Assembly (NCBI RefSeq): GCF_017377855.1 | Contig: NZ_JAFREP010000004.1 | Span: forward strand, 124,001 to 188,000 | Length of the DNA stretch: 64,000 nucleotides | DNA from: Acanthopleuribacter pedis | GTDB lineage: Bacteria; Acidobacteriota; Holophagae; Acanthopleuribacterales; Acanthopleuribacteraceae | Direction of reading: 5' to 3' | Position numbers and translations under genes: made by a program | The notes under the pieces: generated by a model | What the model was told of the DNA's origin: nothing | The model's input: the letters and a program-made list of their open reading frames with translations, nothing else | The model's database searches: none | In this document: in pieces, positions 41,601-47,142 of the stretch | How the letters are laid out: each line of letters opens with the position of its first letter | Numbering within the stretch: the first letter of the stretch is position 1

Positions 41601-44600
41601 CGACCGGGCGAGCGCATTTACCGGTCCGGCGACCTCGGCATCCTTCACGCCGACGGCACCTTGATCCACCGCGGCCGTGCCGACAGTCAGGTTCAGATTC
41701 GCGGCTACCGAATTGAGCCGGGCGAGGTGCGCGCCGCGCTTTTGGATCTGCCGGGTGTGCGCGACGCCGCCGTCATCGCCCGCGACGGCGCCGAGGGCCC
41801 CGAGCTGGTTGCTTACCTGCAAACCAAAGATCCGACGGCGCCCTTGGAAAGGGATCCACGCGAGGCACTAAACAAGGTGCTGCCCGCCTACATGGTGCCC
41901 ACTTGGTTTGTTACCTTGGCCGAGCTCCCGCTGACCGCCAACGGCAAATTGGCGACGGCGCGGTTACCCGCGCCAGAGGCGGGTCGCGACAATGAAACTG
42001 AGTTCGTCGCGCCTCGTGGTGAATGTGAGCGTTGGATTGCCTCGGTCTGGGAAGACGTGCTCGGTGTCGGTCGGGTGGGTCGCAACGATGACTTTTTTGC
42101 GCTTGGCGGTCACAGCCTCGCCGCGGCCAGGGTGCTCCACCGCATCCAGGCCGGACTCGGTATTGACGTTCCCTTGCGTGCCTTTTTCGATGCGCCTACC
42201 CTGGCTCACTTGGCAGCGCGGGTGGGGGAAGTCGCCGGTGAAGCGGTTGCGCGTGACACCATGTTGGGGATCCCGATCCCGACAAGGTGCGACGGTTTGG
42301 TTTTTCCCGCGACACAAGCCCAAAAACGGATGTGGTTCCTGGCGCAAATCGAGGATCAAACTTTGGCCTACAACATGCCGCACGCGGTTCAATTGGTGCA
42401 AGGGCTCGATCCCACCGCCTTGGTTGCCGCGGTGACCGCTTTGGTTACCCGGCATCATGGCTTGCGCGTTTTGCTTCGTTTCGAAAACGGGGTGTTGCAC
42501 CAGCATTTGGCGCCGCCTGCATCGGTTCGACCGAGTTTTCCCGTTTTCCCGCGGGCCGGCGGGGAAACCTGGTCCGATTGGGCACGGCGCTGGTGTGAAC
42601 AACAAGCCCACCGTCCTTTTGATCTGGCCGCGGAAGCCCCATTCCGGGTCGCCTATCTGCGCAATCCCAAGGGCGCCGATGTTTTGTTCCTGAATCTCCA
42701 TCATTCGGCCGGCGACGGCTGGTCGATGGGACTGATTGTGCGAGAGTTAGCTGATTTTTATCGCCTATATCGTGAGACGAAGGGCGATGATCAAGCCTTG
42801 GCGCGTATCCCTGAACCGCTGCAAATCACCGCGTTTTCCGGCTGGCAGGCCGCCTTGAGCGACAGCCCCCGTTTGCAACGTCAGCGGGATTTTTGGTTGG
42901 ATCGCCTGCAGCCGCTTGCGCCGCCCTTGGCGCTCCCCCTCGACCGACCCCGTCCCGCCGTGCGTACCTATCGCGGTGACCGTCGCCATTTTATTTTTTC
43001 AACGGGGCGGCAGGCGGCGTTAAACACCTTGGCCCGCCGTCACAAAACCGGGCTGTTCTCGCTCCTGGCCGCGGTTGTTAAAACCCTGCTTTTCCGTTAC
43101 AGCGGGCAAACCGATTTCGTGCTGGGCACCCCGGTCGCGGCACGACCCCATCCTCGCCTCGAGGGATTGGTCGGTTGTTTGGTGAACACCCTGCCGCTGC
43201 GCGATCCCTTCCAAGCCGACATGGCTTTTTCCGCGTTTTTGGAACAAACAAGGTCCGCGGTGTTGGCCATGCTGGATCACCAGTTATATCCCTTCGAACA
43301 GTTGGTCGATGATCTTGGTTTGGCCCGTGACACCACGCGACCCGTGTTGTTCGATGTCATGCTGGTGATGCAGAACGCTGATTTTGAGCCGCCGAATTTT
43401 GCGGCGGGCGAGATCCGCGATTTTCCCTTTGATTTTCGCACCGCCAAATTCGACCTGCTGTTTAACTTTTGGGAGGCTGAGGACGGCCTGCACCTCAATC
43501 TCGAGTTCCATACCGACTTGTTCGAACCCACGCGCATTGATCGGGTGTTTACCCACCTCAATACCTTGTTTGAAGCGGTTGTTCGTGCGCCGGAAACCCC
43601 GTTGTCCCGCCTGCCGCTGCTCGCCGCGGATGAACAGCGCTTGTTGCGGCAATGGTCGCGCGGCCCCTGTGCCGAGCATCGGCCCCGCCTGATCGACGCT
43701 TTCGTGGAACAGGTTGCCACCCGACCAAACCAGGCGGCGCTGATTTACAACGAATTCACCCTGACGTATCGGCAGGTTGATGCATGGAGCGCACAACTCG
43801 CACGATCTCTCCGGGCCCGCGGGGTACGTGAAGGCGATATCGTGGCGGTGAACCTGCCGCGCGAGGTTCCCGTCGCCGTTGCGCTGATGGCCGTCCTGCG
43901 ACTCGGTGCGACCTATGCCTACCTCGACCCGAGCGATCCCGACCTACGGCGGCGGCGCTTTCTGGAGGATGTCGCGCCCAAAGCGGTAATCACGTACCAA
44001 AGCGATGATTCCACCTTGGCAGATACCGCCGTGCTTCGAATCGGTGAACAGGCGCCCGCGACGCGGCCGGACTGGGATGACGTGGTTGCCGCGCCCGACC
44101 AAGCCGCTTACTTGATTTATACCTCCGGTTCCACCGGGCAACCCAAGGCGGTCTTAGGAACCTATCGCTGTTTGGAAAACCTTATTGCCTGGCAACGGGC
44201 GACGATGGGTGACGGCTTGCGCGGCTTGGGTTTCGCGGCCTTGGGTTTCGACGTCTCGGTTCAAGAAATGCTGTTCGCGTTGCTCTCGGGCGGGACCCTC
44301 GTGAACCTCGACACCACCGCCCGCTTGGACATGGCCGGCATTGCCGCCACCATTGAACGTTACCAAATCGCGCTGGCGGTGATGCCCTACACGCCCTTGA
44401 GTTTATTTGTGCGTGAGAATGAAACACTGCCCCAATGCCTGCGTTGGTTGGTTACCTCCGGTGAGCGTTTACGGCTCGATCCCATCCTCCGCCGGCATCT
44501 GAAAGCCAACCCCAACTTGGTTTTACACAACCAATACGGTCCCTCTGAAACCCATGTGGTTACGGCCGAGGCCGTGCGCGGTACGGACCCTGGCTTGCCC

Positions 44601-45488
44601 GATTTTCCCCCTATCGGAACGCCGCTTAACCAGACCCTCTGTCTCGTTTTGGATGGGGCCGGCGAACCCGTTCCAATGGGTGTTCCAGGAGAACTATTCC
44701 TGGGTGGTGACCATCTCGCACTGGGATACCACGGGCGCCCTCGCCTCACCGCGAGCGTCTTCGTGCCTGCTCCTACCGAGGCCGGCCTGCCCGCGGGTGC
44801 CCGTCTTTATCGGACGGGTGATCGCTGCATTTGGCAACCCGACGGCAGTCTGCAGTTCCTGGGGCGTGCCGACGACCAGGTGAAAATTCGCGGTTTTCGC
44901 GTTGAGCCGGGCGAGGTGACCGCTGTTTTAGGGGAACATCCCGCTGTAAGCGAAGCCGCCGTCATCAGCGTTCGGCGCAACAACCACAACCGCTTGCATG
45001 CCTATTTCGTTCCTTCCAAACCGGTTAGCGACCGCGAACTGCGCACCTGGCTGGGGAAACGCCTGCCCGCACACATGGTCCCCGAGGCGTACGCGGCCTT
45101 GGATGCGCTCCCCATGAATGCCAACGGGAAGCTGGACCCTGGTGCTTTGCCTCAGGCGCTTGCCGTCAGCACGACCGGTGGCGGCGAGGTACCGGTTACC
45201 GGGACGGCACGTCGCATTGCCGCCGTTTGGGAAAAGGTTCTAGGTGTGGCGGGGGTAGGCCTGACGGATGCCTTCTTCGAACTGGGGGGCAACAGTTTTA
45301 GCCTGATCGAAGTTCACCATCAACTTAAAGCACTATTCGGAGAACCTCTACCGGTGGTCAAATTGTTCGAACACACCACGATTGCAGCGTTGGCGGCGTA
45401 CCTCGATCATCGTGTCGAAGAACAGCCGAGGCGTGTTTCGGACCGAGGTCGAGCACGGCGTTCAGCCGCGCAACGCCGCCGACGTTAG
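26664..45488 (+). CDS. Giant six-module nonribosomal peptide synthetase (six C-A-PCP modules)
   Basis: 6274 residues from a TTG at 26664 with GGAAAGGA upstream. Six C-A-PCP modules of ~1040 residues. C domains begin near 5, 1038, 2075, 3124, 4155 and 5212, with active sites HHMVADG, HHIACDG, HHLICDG, HHIVADA (fourth, G to A), HHIATDG and HHSAGDG. A domains begin near 447, 1491, 2528, 3572, 4608 and 5675, each with an A3 TSG[ST]TG motif and A10 Gly-Lys. Carrier sites are LGGDS (~979), LGGQS (~2015), LGGQS (~3066), AGGHS (~4097), LGGHS (~5146) and LGGNS (~6206). No epimerase, methyltransferase or TE is seen. It ends on a carrier with an Arg-rich tail. The fifth A-domain pocket reads D-F-W-S-V-G-M-V-H, close to the threonine code. 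A starting C domain suggests acyl initiation. Chain transfer to the upstream C-A-PCP-TE protein is inferred. Confidence 0.96.
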   Translation: MATTHHLTHGQHELWLDQQLHESGVPFHIGAAIEFKGPLQTDLLVAATRAAIRNHDCIRLMISFDGNVPRQQPCPDFDPPIPLHDFSETADPRQAVFAAMAADQAQPLAEGAPPVRFAVYRLGPEHHVWYSLFHHMVADGWGWFRVMGYLMQAYNRLKQGAAPPPQPPAFLDQVARDAAYRRSPRFDRAREHWQARLAALPEAVDLAESVDLRTERVAVAWPRDRWQQLCDCAKSIGVSPFQVFTGLVGVYLGRAFRADALTLSLPVLNRGSAVAKHTAGLFIAEKPLALGLGEGTGFRALVLQLARDLRRDYRHGAFPLSALARRGDGMSRLGRFNVSYMEHRYSEGIHGCSHQVHQLVPPMQPFALALSVRDFAADAPISLDFNYQPALLRRGFIEDMAAGLDHLLDCFTADPDIAVTVPNPLPTAILMQREKAWNRGVPAAAPVHFVTALRRAAARNPGAPALWAENQVISHGAFDRVTDRLASQLRQGFGVGPEVPVAVQAGGDADSVIAMVAVFKAGGVLVPLEPDHPPARRQRMLEIAVCRLVLGEDPRDARPGITLRSVTALLDGAEEGEAPAVTELLHSAYLLFTSGSTGMPKCCRIAHAQFGNWLAWSLALYRDCDDGFHDVLHGSMTFDARLGSVLLSLAAGGSLTLPPADLDGVSALRWVCTHENPADVLDLTPTHLELLVGMGVRNGRVRRIVCTGEVLKPDLLAAAAGCFPNARIYNQYGPTEATVGCSAAAFGVGERIHLGATAHGTGLYVLDAHGRPVPRGFAGELVIGGAGVCHGYDGLPGRTASVFVPDPFAENQPGRLYRTGDLVRRADDGTFDFLGRMDNQLKIKGQRIEPEEIEAVLRRHDAVQNAAVLPYQRGEDKVLVAFVTPSVVDEQALRDHAVRRLTPAMVPAYFVPVDQLPTTTSGKTDRGALAARLADLEPAAGNREAVAPRNDKERALAELCCSVLARQRVDMGASFLELGGDSLAAVRLAAAAERRLGWTLRVRAILRCPDLATLAGLADDSAAGPAAVRPAPVAVEGSLFPLTPGQEALWFHQKRNGDAAAYHMPGTLDLRGRLNKAALAAALETLQHRHEALRMRIQEQDGVALQRFVSTTVALEARDCSDAEAAAAWVRQRTAAPFDLTREAPLRTTLLRLGDEHHQLVLVFHHIACDGHALERFFAELKLLYNGAVAGKAALLEPTSRWRDWVVSLHDQVPSQATHDYWRGRLAEFRRPDLPLDRPRPARPDFHGARHQVRLPALVVTQLKQIAQPVGGGIFAAFSALVRLLLCRLTGEDDQALGTPYLGRDQQTAADVFGYFVTNLVLRGRVAAADSFRALIAAEVETISEALAFPPPALERLAESLAMFPEPGRTPFFDVMVVYETNLDLGFSLDGLATAIRVAPLPAAKMDLTFAAMPEGDGSVLVNLIYRDSLFDAARIEAMGADLLFLAESVAAGPALPVGRHLAARAAQTAGAEDRLFSRLDGGPSPVGNETVVDLFERAAALYPDQPAVSDATRRLTYTALDQQANGLATYLVEVEGVGPEDRIGLLCHPGVGQIMGVLGILKAGAAYVPLDPDYPRERLQFMVDDAGPRVLVCDASTRALAADLAGRPGICYDVGSPKHSPPRVLRHPQQATFLIYTSGTTGRPKAAIQNHRGFANIITARARDFGLGPGDVYPNVLSFSYDAAQLTSFTPLVCGAALYCAAHADREDPERLHRLLVREKATHLVAPTAYFALLQDLDVPSLRVLISGGEAPEPRRVRAYLKRYQYMNDYGPCEASVLVCRHGVSLDDDLENGVPLGTPPAGVRLYLVDDRLRLVAPGRVGEIAVGGVAPGRGYHRRPKRTAACWRPDPYGDEAGARLYLTGDFAVLRGGRLHFRGRRDDQVKIRGNRVELGEVERRLGSVPGVGSAAVIARATPGGSKELVAYYTVVEGGDPKPREALRRLLPEPMIPAFFVVLDRFPLTANGKINRRALPQPETVEVPLLQAPHDALETEIAATWARVLHLPAVGRDQNFFELGGQSLSAMRVAALLRRALGRETTMRDLFERPVLADLAERLRGRVPLREMEGPSALKAAEDYPLSHAQKRLWVLHRMGGGETAYNMPGLFLLEGPLDVAALERAFQALFARHEALRTVFVMRKGEPRQRVLPAHGFLLKRLDLRARANPEDEAHRLGRRDAVTPFDLETGPLMRATLMHVAPERFVLAVCLHHLICDGWSLRLMTRELFDFYGKPEDAAPLSIHYKDVAAWRAARLAAGDGNESRRYWHGRFAEPPPHLALVTDQPRAAATRFDGARIAIPLDPELGRRLRQTARAHHIGPFVLLQALVKVLLFRHTGQTDLVIGAPVAGRDHVRLDNQVGFYVNMLPLRDQLDPDASFGQLLLTARERAAEAFSHQAYPFDLLVEELSLPRDSGREPLFDVVVAYEESEETELRLPDVRVTPQETAVPAGKFELTFGFVSERDGLIGSLEFSRALFDTRRMTALARQFVSLARAVVAGDERPLKRLPLEDAAALQRAVADGRGTRRVWPADAALTARLVDWAQQAPARPAVFADDGRLDYRCLMERAGRLAAALVGAGMGAEQRVAVLVHRGCDLPVAWIGVWLSGAVLVPLDPEGDPALLGRLWRQAGCRLLVCNDGGAETAARVAGAAVVNLAQTKTHPVLAKPALRFPAGAAYVMFTSGTTGGSKGVVVPNRAVTNLLANYQHRYFARLAQTGLRVASFSPSFFDPSIALILAPLAYGHQLCLTGEREIGDVRLAADFLRRHQVQVVDSTPSFLAAVQEAGGLPASCRLIITGGEALQPATAARLGAGAEVHNAYGPTEACVDALSFRIEAGETLPEIPIGTPLDNVETYVLDDDGLLCPQGAVGELCIGGAGLARGYLDRPRETAAAFVPHPFRNGERLYRSGDLARLRSDGQILFLGRRDGQIKRNGVRMELGQIEEGLLRLPGVSAAAAALIARPGEETQLVAYVVLPDARNGVVPENQTRVRAWRAALAAFLPRFMIPGVFVTVPSLPRAATGKLDRAALPVPERIASGGEPPRDTLETRLCALWRDVLACGTVGIFDDFYRLGGQSLKALRLAARVAAELGLELGLAEILAHPTVAEQADLLRQRTERDQTAIPKQPDAATYPVSHAQQRMWVLDRLDPFAYQMPAAYECLGLLDVTALEKAFTAVVARHESLRTTFTEQDGEPRQRVHAPARQRIALTQSSPDDLAGHVDAFLQQPFDPAVGPLLRVHLVCLNARRHLLLVSLHHIVADAWSIGVLAREVSLAYAAFRNDQTPALPALTLQHRDFSAFARAQIEEGALDQARDFWLATLRGDLPVLALPADQTRPARQSFAGGRCQAVIDTETTHALTELAARSQVTPFMVAATLAFVLLQRHSGQDEILAGVPVSGRDHLALENQMGLYLNTLVLRAHLHADLPFLAALDQVAEVFARAVEHRAYPFDLLVEGLDAARDLSRSPVFQAMMVLQDAEDDVFELDGLRTRPFPINFDKAKCDVTFFFRFEDGYLHLDVEYAAFLGDTRMQRFTEQFCTLLAAAVRRPEQAIGRLPLLDAAQREAVIAATDRRHTRANPDVVDLFEARRKRSPQTAAVVMGETTWSYQELDARVQALAAQLVAQGVGSEDVVGVALPRGTWLPAALLAVLRVGAIYLPLDAGYPAERLRRVVAHTGCRHLIAFSAPDWAGSALTVVAPQVAPTEAVPISQVEPDQVAYLISTSGSTGTPKVVACTRRCLAQLISWNLAELGAAHRVLAYAPLGFDVSLQEQLVTLCGGGTLHFTDETTRRDISLLAERLIRDRISMITMPFSALALLGDVLEDRHVPDLRALCTSGEALQRTRALDKLLARHPELVLHNQYGPSETHVITAGAVGGDDPAAAPIGAPIDGNAVYLLDANLEPVPPGVAGELYLAGEGLARGYWGDPTQTATRFLPDPFGPAGSRMYRSGDRGCLLPDGRLAFLGRADDQVKIRGFRVEPAEVSRVLRDCDGVREVVTVGVTVGGSCELAAYVVGPDAAAVPRLNAALRERLPAFMVPAFVMPLAALPRLPSGKIHVRALPRPEVAAAPSGVSRPGDALEKQLCRLWSRMLGRGTVGLDDDFFAAGGHSLKAMQLVAALRKELVADVTLADLFEAPSPAAFAQRLRGRRPARYAPLPAAGARSHYPLSPGQRRLWLLARLVPDTAAYHVPVALHLRGPLNEAALVAALADVATRHAVLRTRFPADGDTPVQVVDPPGPVPLRRRGQLEGDLTAAFAGWADQPFDLAEQHPFRVDLVSCGEAEHGLLLCFHHIATDGWSLKPLADDLAACYQARCKGEEPRLPSLPIQVTDVAVFQSEQAADGTFAAQADFWRRRLGSDTPPAFAGDHPRPERCRYEGETFEFTLSDADHAAVHRVAQAEGLTPFVVLLGAFQLLLAGLNGGRVPRIGTPVANRDREELAGLIGFFVNTLVLNTHIEPGESGRVFLHRLRGEVSEAFAHRDLPFEQLVELLQPERDPSRHPLFDISFAYQGNQTREGRWGDVAWRALEVPHQTTKYDLNLSLVACDGVLVGNLEYARALFEPATIKGFARRFQTLLRGLCADMGRAAVDLPLLEPEEERRILTAAGNPVLPEPTVLGIHRLFEEQAARVPHRIALTHEGRHLSYADLDQRANQWAHVLVAAGVGPETLVALLIEPAFETLVAILAVLKAGGAYVPLDPRQPEARQRVMLADAQPLLLLHHGVASESIPTGSWRVMDLATPPADSATQAPEATFSPDQAAYVIYTSGSTGRPKGVVVAHRQVLQLFTAADALFKFDENDVWTLFHATSFDFSVWELWGALIHGARLVIVPYWVGRTPRRFLELLRGERVSVLSQTPSAFTQLAALETETPLAPTEQPRYVVFGGESLDVSSVHAWLRRHPEGGPSFINMYGITETCVHVTFQKVDGNTPQGAVGRAMPHLATLVCDTAGKLLPFGRVGEILVAGGGLARGYLNQAALTAQRFQPHPHATRPGERIYRSGDLGILHADGTLIHRGRADSQVQIRGYRIEPGEVRAALLDLPGVRDAAVIARDGAEGPELVAYLQTKDPTAPLERDPREALNKVLPAYMVPTWFVTLAELPLTANGKLATARLPAPEAGRDNETEFVAPRGECERWIASVWEDVLGVGRVGRNDDFFALGGHSLAAARVLHRIQAGLGIDVPLRAFFDAPTLAHLAARVGEVAGEAVARDTMLGIPIPTRCDGLVFPATQAQKRMWFLAQIEDQTLAYNMPHAVQLVQGLDPTALVAAVTALVTRHHGLRVLLRFENGVLHQHLAPPASVRPSFPVFPRAGGETWSDWARRWCEQQAHRPFDLAAEAPFRVAYLRNPKGADVLFLNLHHSAGDGWSMGLIVRELADFYRLYRETKGDDQALARIPEPLQITAFSGWQAALSDSPRLQRQRDFWLDRLQPLAPPLALPLDRPRPAVRTYRGDRRHFIFSTGRQAALNTLARRHKTGLFSLLAAVVKTLLFRYSGQTDFVLGTPVAARPHPRLEGLVGCLVNTLPLRDPFQADMAFSAFLEQTRSAVLAMLDHQLYPFEQLVDDLGLARDTTRPVLFDVMLVMQNADFEPPNFAAGEIRDFPFDFRTAKFDLLFNFWEAEDGLHLNLEFHTDLFEPTRIDRVFTHLNTLFEAVVRAPETPLSRLPLLAADEQRLLRQWSRGPCAEHRPRLIDAFVEQVATRPNQAALIYNEFTLTYRQVDAWSAQLARSLRARGVREGDIVAVNLPREVPVAVALMAVLRLGATYAYLDPSDPDLRRRRFLEDVAPKAVITYQSDDSTLADTAVLRIGEQAPATRPDWDDVVAAPDQAAYLIYTSGSTGQPKAVLGTYRCLENLIAWQRATMGDGLRGLGFAALGFDVSVQEMLFALLSGGTLVNLDTTARLDMAGIAATIERYQIALAVMPYTPLSLFVRENETLPQCLRWLVTSGERLRLDPILRRHLKANPNLVLHNQYGPSETHVVTAEAVRGTDPGLPDFPPIGTPLNQTLCLVLDGAGEPVPMGVPGELFLGGDHLALGYHGRPRLTASVFVPAPTEAGLPAGARLYRTGDRCIWQPDGSLQFLGRADDQVKIRGFRVEPGEVTAVLGEHPAVSEAAVISVRRNNHNRLHAYFVPSKPVSDRELRTWLGKRLPAHMVPEAYAALDALPMNANGKLDPGALPQALAVSTTGGGEVPVTGTARRIAAVWEKVLGVAGVGLTDAFFELGGNSFSLIEVHHQLKALFGEPLPVVKLFEHTTIAALAAYLDHRVEEQPRRVSDRGRARRSAAQRRRR

Positions 45489-45918
45489 TCAAACCAGGGT
45501 GAATTTCTGAAAAGAAAACATGCGTGGTTTGGAGATTTTTGAGAAAATCTTGGCCGTGAGATGGTTTTTTTAGTCTTTTATGAGTATATTCCGAGTATGG
45601 AGCGAGCCTTGTTCTCTCCGCTCCACCTAGAGCTGAGCATCCAAGGAGTTGGAAACAATGAGATTAAAGCAATTTTTTGGTCTTTCATCCGGCAAATTGG
45701 ACCACCTCGGAACAAACGTGGGCGCGAGGGAGGCGTCGGTTCGTCCGTCCTCTAAGCAACCAAAGGTTCATCAGGCATGTGTCCCTTCCCATGGAAATCA
45801 AACTTCCCCATTGGATTTCTCGGAAATCGGCCTGGCACTGCATCGCCACATTCTTGGTTTGGAAGCCTATTCCAGCCAAAACGCTGATGGACCGCCATCT
45901 GGGCAAAAGGAGTCCAAC
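45489..45918. other. Intergenic region after the NRPS genes, nothing assigned
   Basis: 430 bp. No terminator with a T-run, RNA gene or credible reading frame was found. Confidence 0.5.
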
Positions 45919-46167
45919 ATGGCCGAAAAGAAAATCAGAATCCAATACGAAATCAGTGAAACGAACCTGAAAAGGATCGAAGAACTGATGAAAATCACCG
46001 GCGCGGAAACCCGTAAAGAGTTGTTCAACAACGCACTGACGATTCTGGGCTGGGCCGCTCGCAATAGCCAAAAAGGGTTGGCCATCGGTGCAATTAACGA
46101 AGAAAACAATACCTTTCGTGAACTGCAAACCCCCGCCCTCGAACATGCGGCGGCATACCGAGGCTAA
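45919..46167 (+). CDS. Small ribbon-helix-helix-like protein
   Basis: 82 residues from ATG 45919 with AAAGGAG upstream. The N-terminal half, KIRIQYEISETNLKRIEELM then GAETRKELFNNALTILGWAA, has the beta-strand/two-helix spacing of ribbon-helix-helix DNA-binding proteins. The rest is a polar tail. It is probably a DNA-binding regulator or antitoxin-like protein, though no toxin is recognised. The next small gene starts 2 nt after its stop, so the two are likely co-translated. Confidence 0.65.
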   Translation: MAEKKIRIQYEISETNLKRIEELMKITGAETRKELFNNALTILGWAARNSQKGLAIGAINEENNTFRELQTPALEHAAAYRG

Positions 46168-46169
46168 CG

Positions 46170-46483
46170 TTGAAAATACGTTTGCGCAGATTGCCTCCTG
46201 AGTCCTTAACGCCGGATCAGTTTATGGAGCAGGAAGCAAGACTAACCGAAAAAGAGATCCAGGCAAACACCGCGTTCACCAAAATGGAAATGGAAGCGAG
46301 TGTTGCCAAATCCCAAATGGAGATGGAAGCGCGCGCCTCCGAAACAAGACAAGCGGCGCAAAAAACGCTGCTTCGCCGGCCCTTCCATCTCTTTCGTTTA
46401 TTACCTTATGGTCAATGACCCTGGTAACCTTAGGACTGACCAAACAAATTGAATTGAGCGACGAAGTCATGAAATGGCTTTAA
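46170..46483 (+). CDS. Small coiled-coil protein with C-terminal membrane helix, interrupted by a -1 frameshift at an A6 run
   Basis: It starts at a TTG (46170) with GAGG upstream, 2 nt after the RHH-like gene. Residues ~18-63 are a charged coiled coil (KMEMEASVAKSQMEMEAR). In the original frame the protein runs to 46418 with a poor-looking end. A -1 shift at the AAAAAA run (46360-46365) instead gives a membrane helix (LPSLSFITLWSMTLVTLGL) and a charged end (ELSDEVMKWL), stopping at 46483 exactly where a family-2 repeat begins. The shifted reading looks like the genuine product, so this is either programmed slippage, a frameshift mutation or a sequence error. Function unknown. Confidence 0.5.
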
Positions 46484-46645
46484 CCTAAGAAACGCGATAA
46501 CTCGCGGCGATTTTAGCTAAACCTCTGGGCTGCAACGGCCTGTGAAAATGCTCACCGCACCCAACGGGTGCGCTTCCGCTTTTCCCAAGCCATTTCGCTC
46601 CAGATCTTTAGCGAAAATCCCTCGCTCTTATCGTGCTTCTTAGGT
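46483..46645 (+). repeat. Dispersed element family 2, copy 1
   Basis: 163 bp with inverted ends ACCTAAGAAACGCG and CGTGCTTCTTAGGT. It is nearly identical, in opposite orientation, to 51816-51976, sharing for example CTCTGGGCTGCAACGG, TGCTCACCGCACCCAA and TTTCGCTCCAGATCTTTAG. It begins at the stop codon of the preceding small gene. No reading frame of its own. Confidence 0.88.
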
Positions 46646-46796
46646 TTAACGGAAACCGCCTTGGTTGTTGTCGGTTTCGCCGGTGCCATCGTCGCCTGGG
46701 CCTTTCCCGCCAAACCCAAAAGCCCGCCTTCGCAACGGTAGCCCCTTTTTTTAAAATTCATACAAACTCTTTTTACGGGCAAAAATGGGTAAGAAA

Positions 46797-46932
46797 GGCG
46801 GAGGAAAGCGAGCGCACGGGAAGGTGCTCTACCATTGAGCTACTCGCCGTCAAAATCGGCGAGGTTGGATTCGAACCAACAACAACCCGGTTCGTAGCCG
46901 AAAGGGAAGGAAGTGCGCCCTAGGCCTCCGCC
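46797..46932 (-). ncRNA. tRNA-mimic (YrlA/Y-RNA-like) RNA, unit 1 (Arg-like)
   Basis: Minus-strand RNA of ~136 nt closed by a perfect 8-bp stem (GGCGGAGG / CCTCCGCC, + 46925-46932 and 46797-46804) and an inner GCGCAC/GTGCGC stem (46913-46918 with 46812-46817). Inside, in 5'-3' order: a hairpin with loop CTACGAA, identical to a tRNA-Arg(ACG) anticodon loop (+ 46891-46897); a T arm GTTGG-TTCGAAT-CCAAC (46880-46864); an acceptor stem CTCGCCG/CGGCGAG of 7 perfect pairs closed by the 7-nt loop ATTTTGA (46863-46843); TA, then a D arm GCTC-AATGGTA-GAGC (46840-46826). The tRNA parts are thus circularly permuted and have no CCA end. This is the layout of YrlA-type bacterial Y RNAs, which bind Ro60-like proteins. 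A permuted tRNA gene is the alternative reading. Confidence 0.82.
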
Positions 46933-46946
46933 TAGTATGTGAAAAA

Positions 46947-47095
46947 GAGGAAATGGAGCAAACTGCTCATCGGTACTCTGGCCACTGAGTTACCCGCCTG
47001 AATCGGCGGGGTTGGATTCGAACCAACGACCCTGGGTAAAACCAAGACTGGTGCCTTGGTTCAAGCCAAAAAGAAGGAAGTTTGCCTTAGGCCTC
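46947..47095 (-). ncRNA. tRNA-mimic (YrlA/Y-RNA-like) RNA, unit 2
   Basis: Minus-strand RNA of ~149 nt with the same plan as unit 1. Outer stem GGAG/CTCC-type (+ 47092-47095 with 46947-46950), inner stem GCAAACT/AGTTTGC (47085-47079 with 46964-46958). T arm GTTGG-TTCGAAT-CCAAC (47027-47011), acceptor GGCGGG/CCCGCC of 6 pairs with a 6-nt loop (47010-46993), TA, D arm ACTC-AGTGGCCA-GAGT (46990-46975). The 5' side carries an extra ~27 nt forming one or two hairpins before the T arm. The conserved leader CGGAGGCCTA and the CTTCCTTC after the inner stem match unit 1. Stem sequences differ from unit 1 yet still pair, which supports a real RNA. Confidence 0.8.
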
Positions 47096-47142
47096 CGTAA
47101 GGTTGGAGCGGCCCCGGTCGGGACCCTTTTTGAAGAGGAGAT

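Noticed and set aside
39555..41822. 755-codon minus-strand frame within the giant NRPS
   Set aside because: It is antisense to module 5; the + frame carries intact C, A and PCP motifs.
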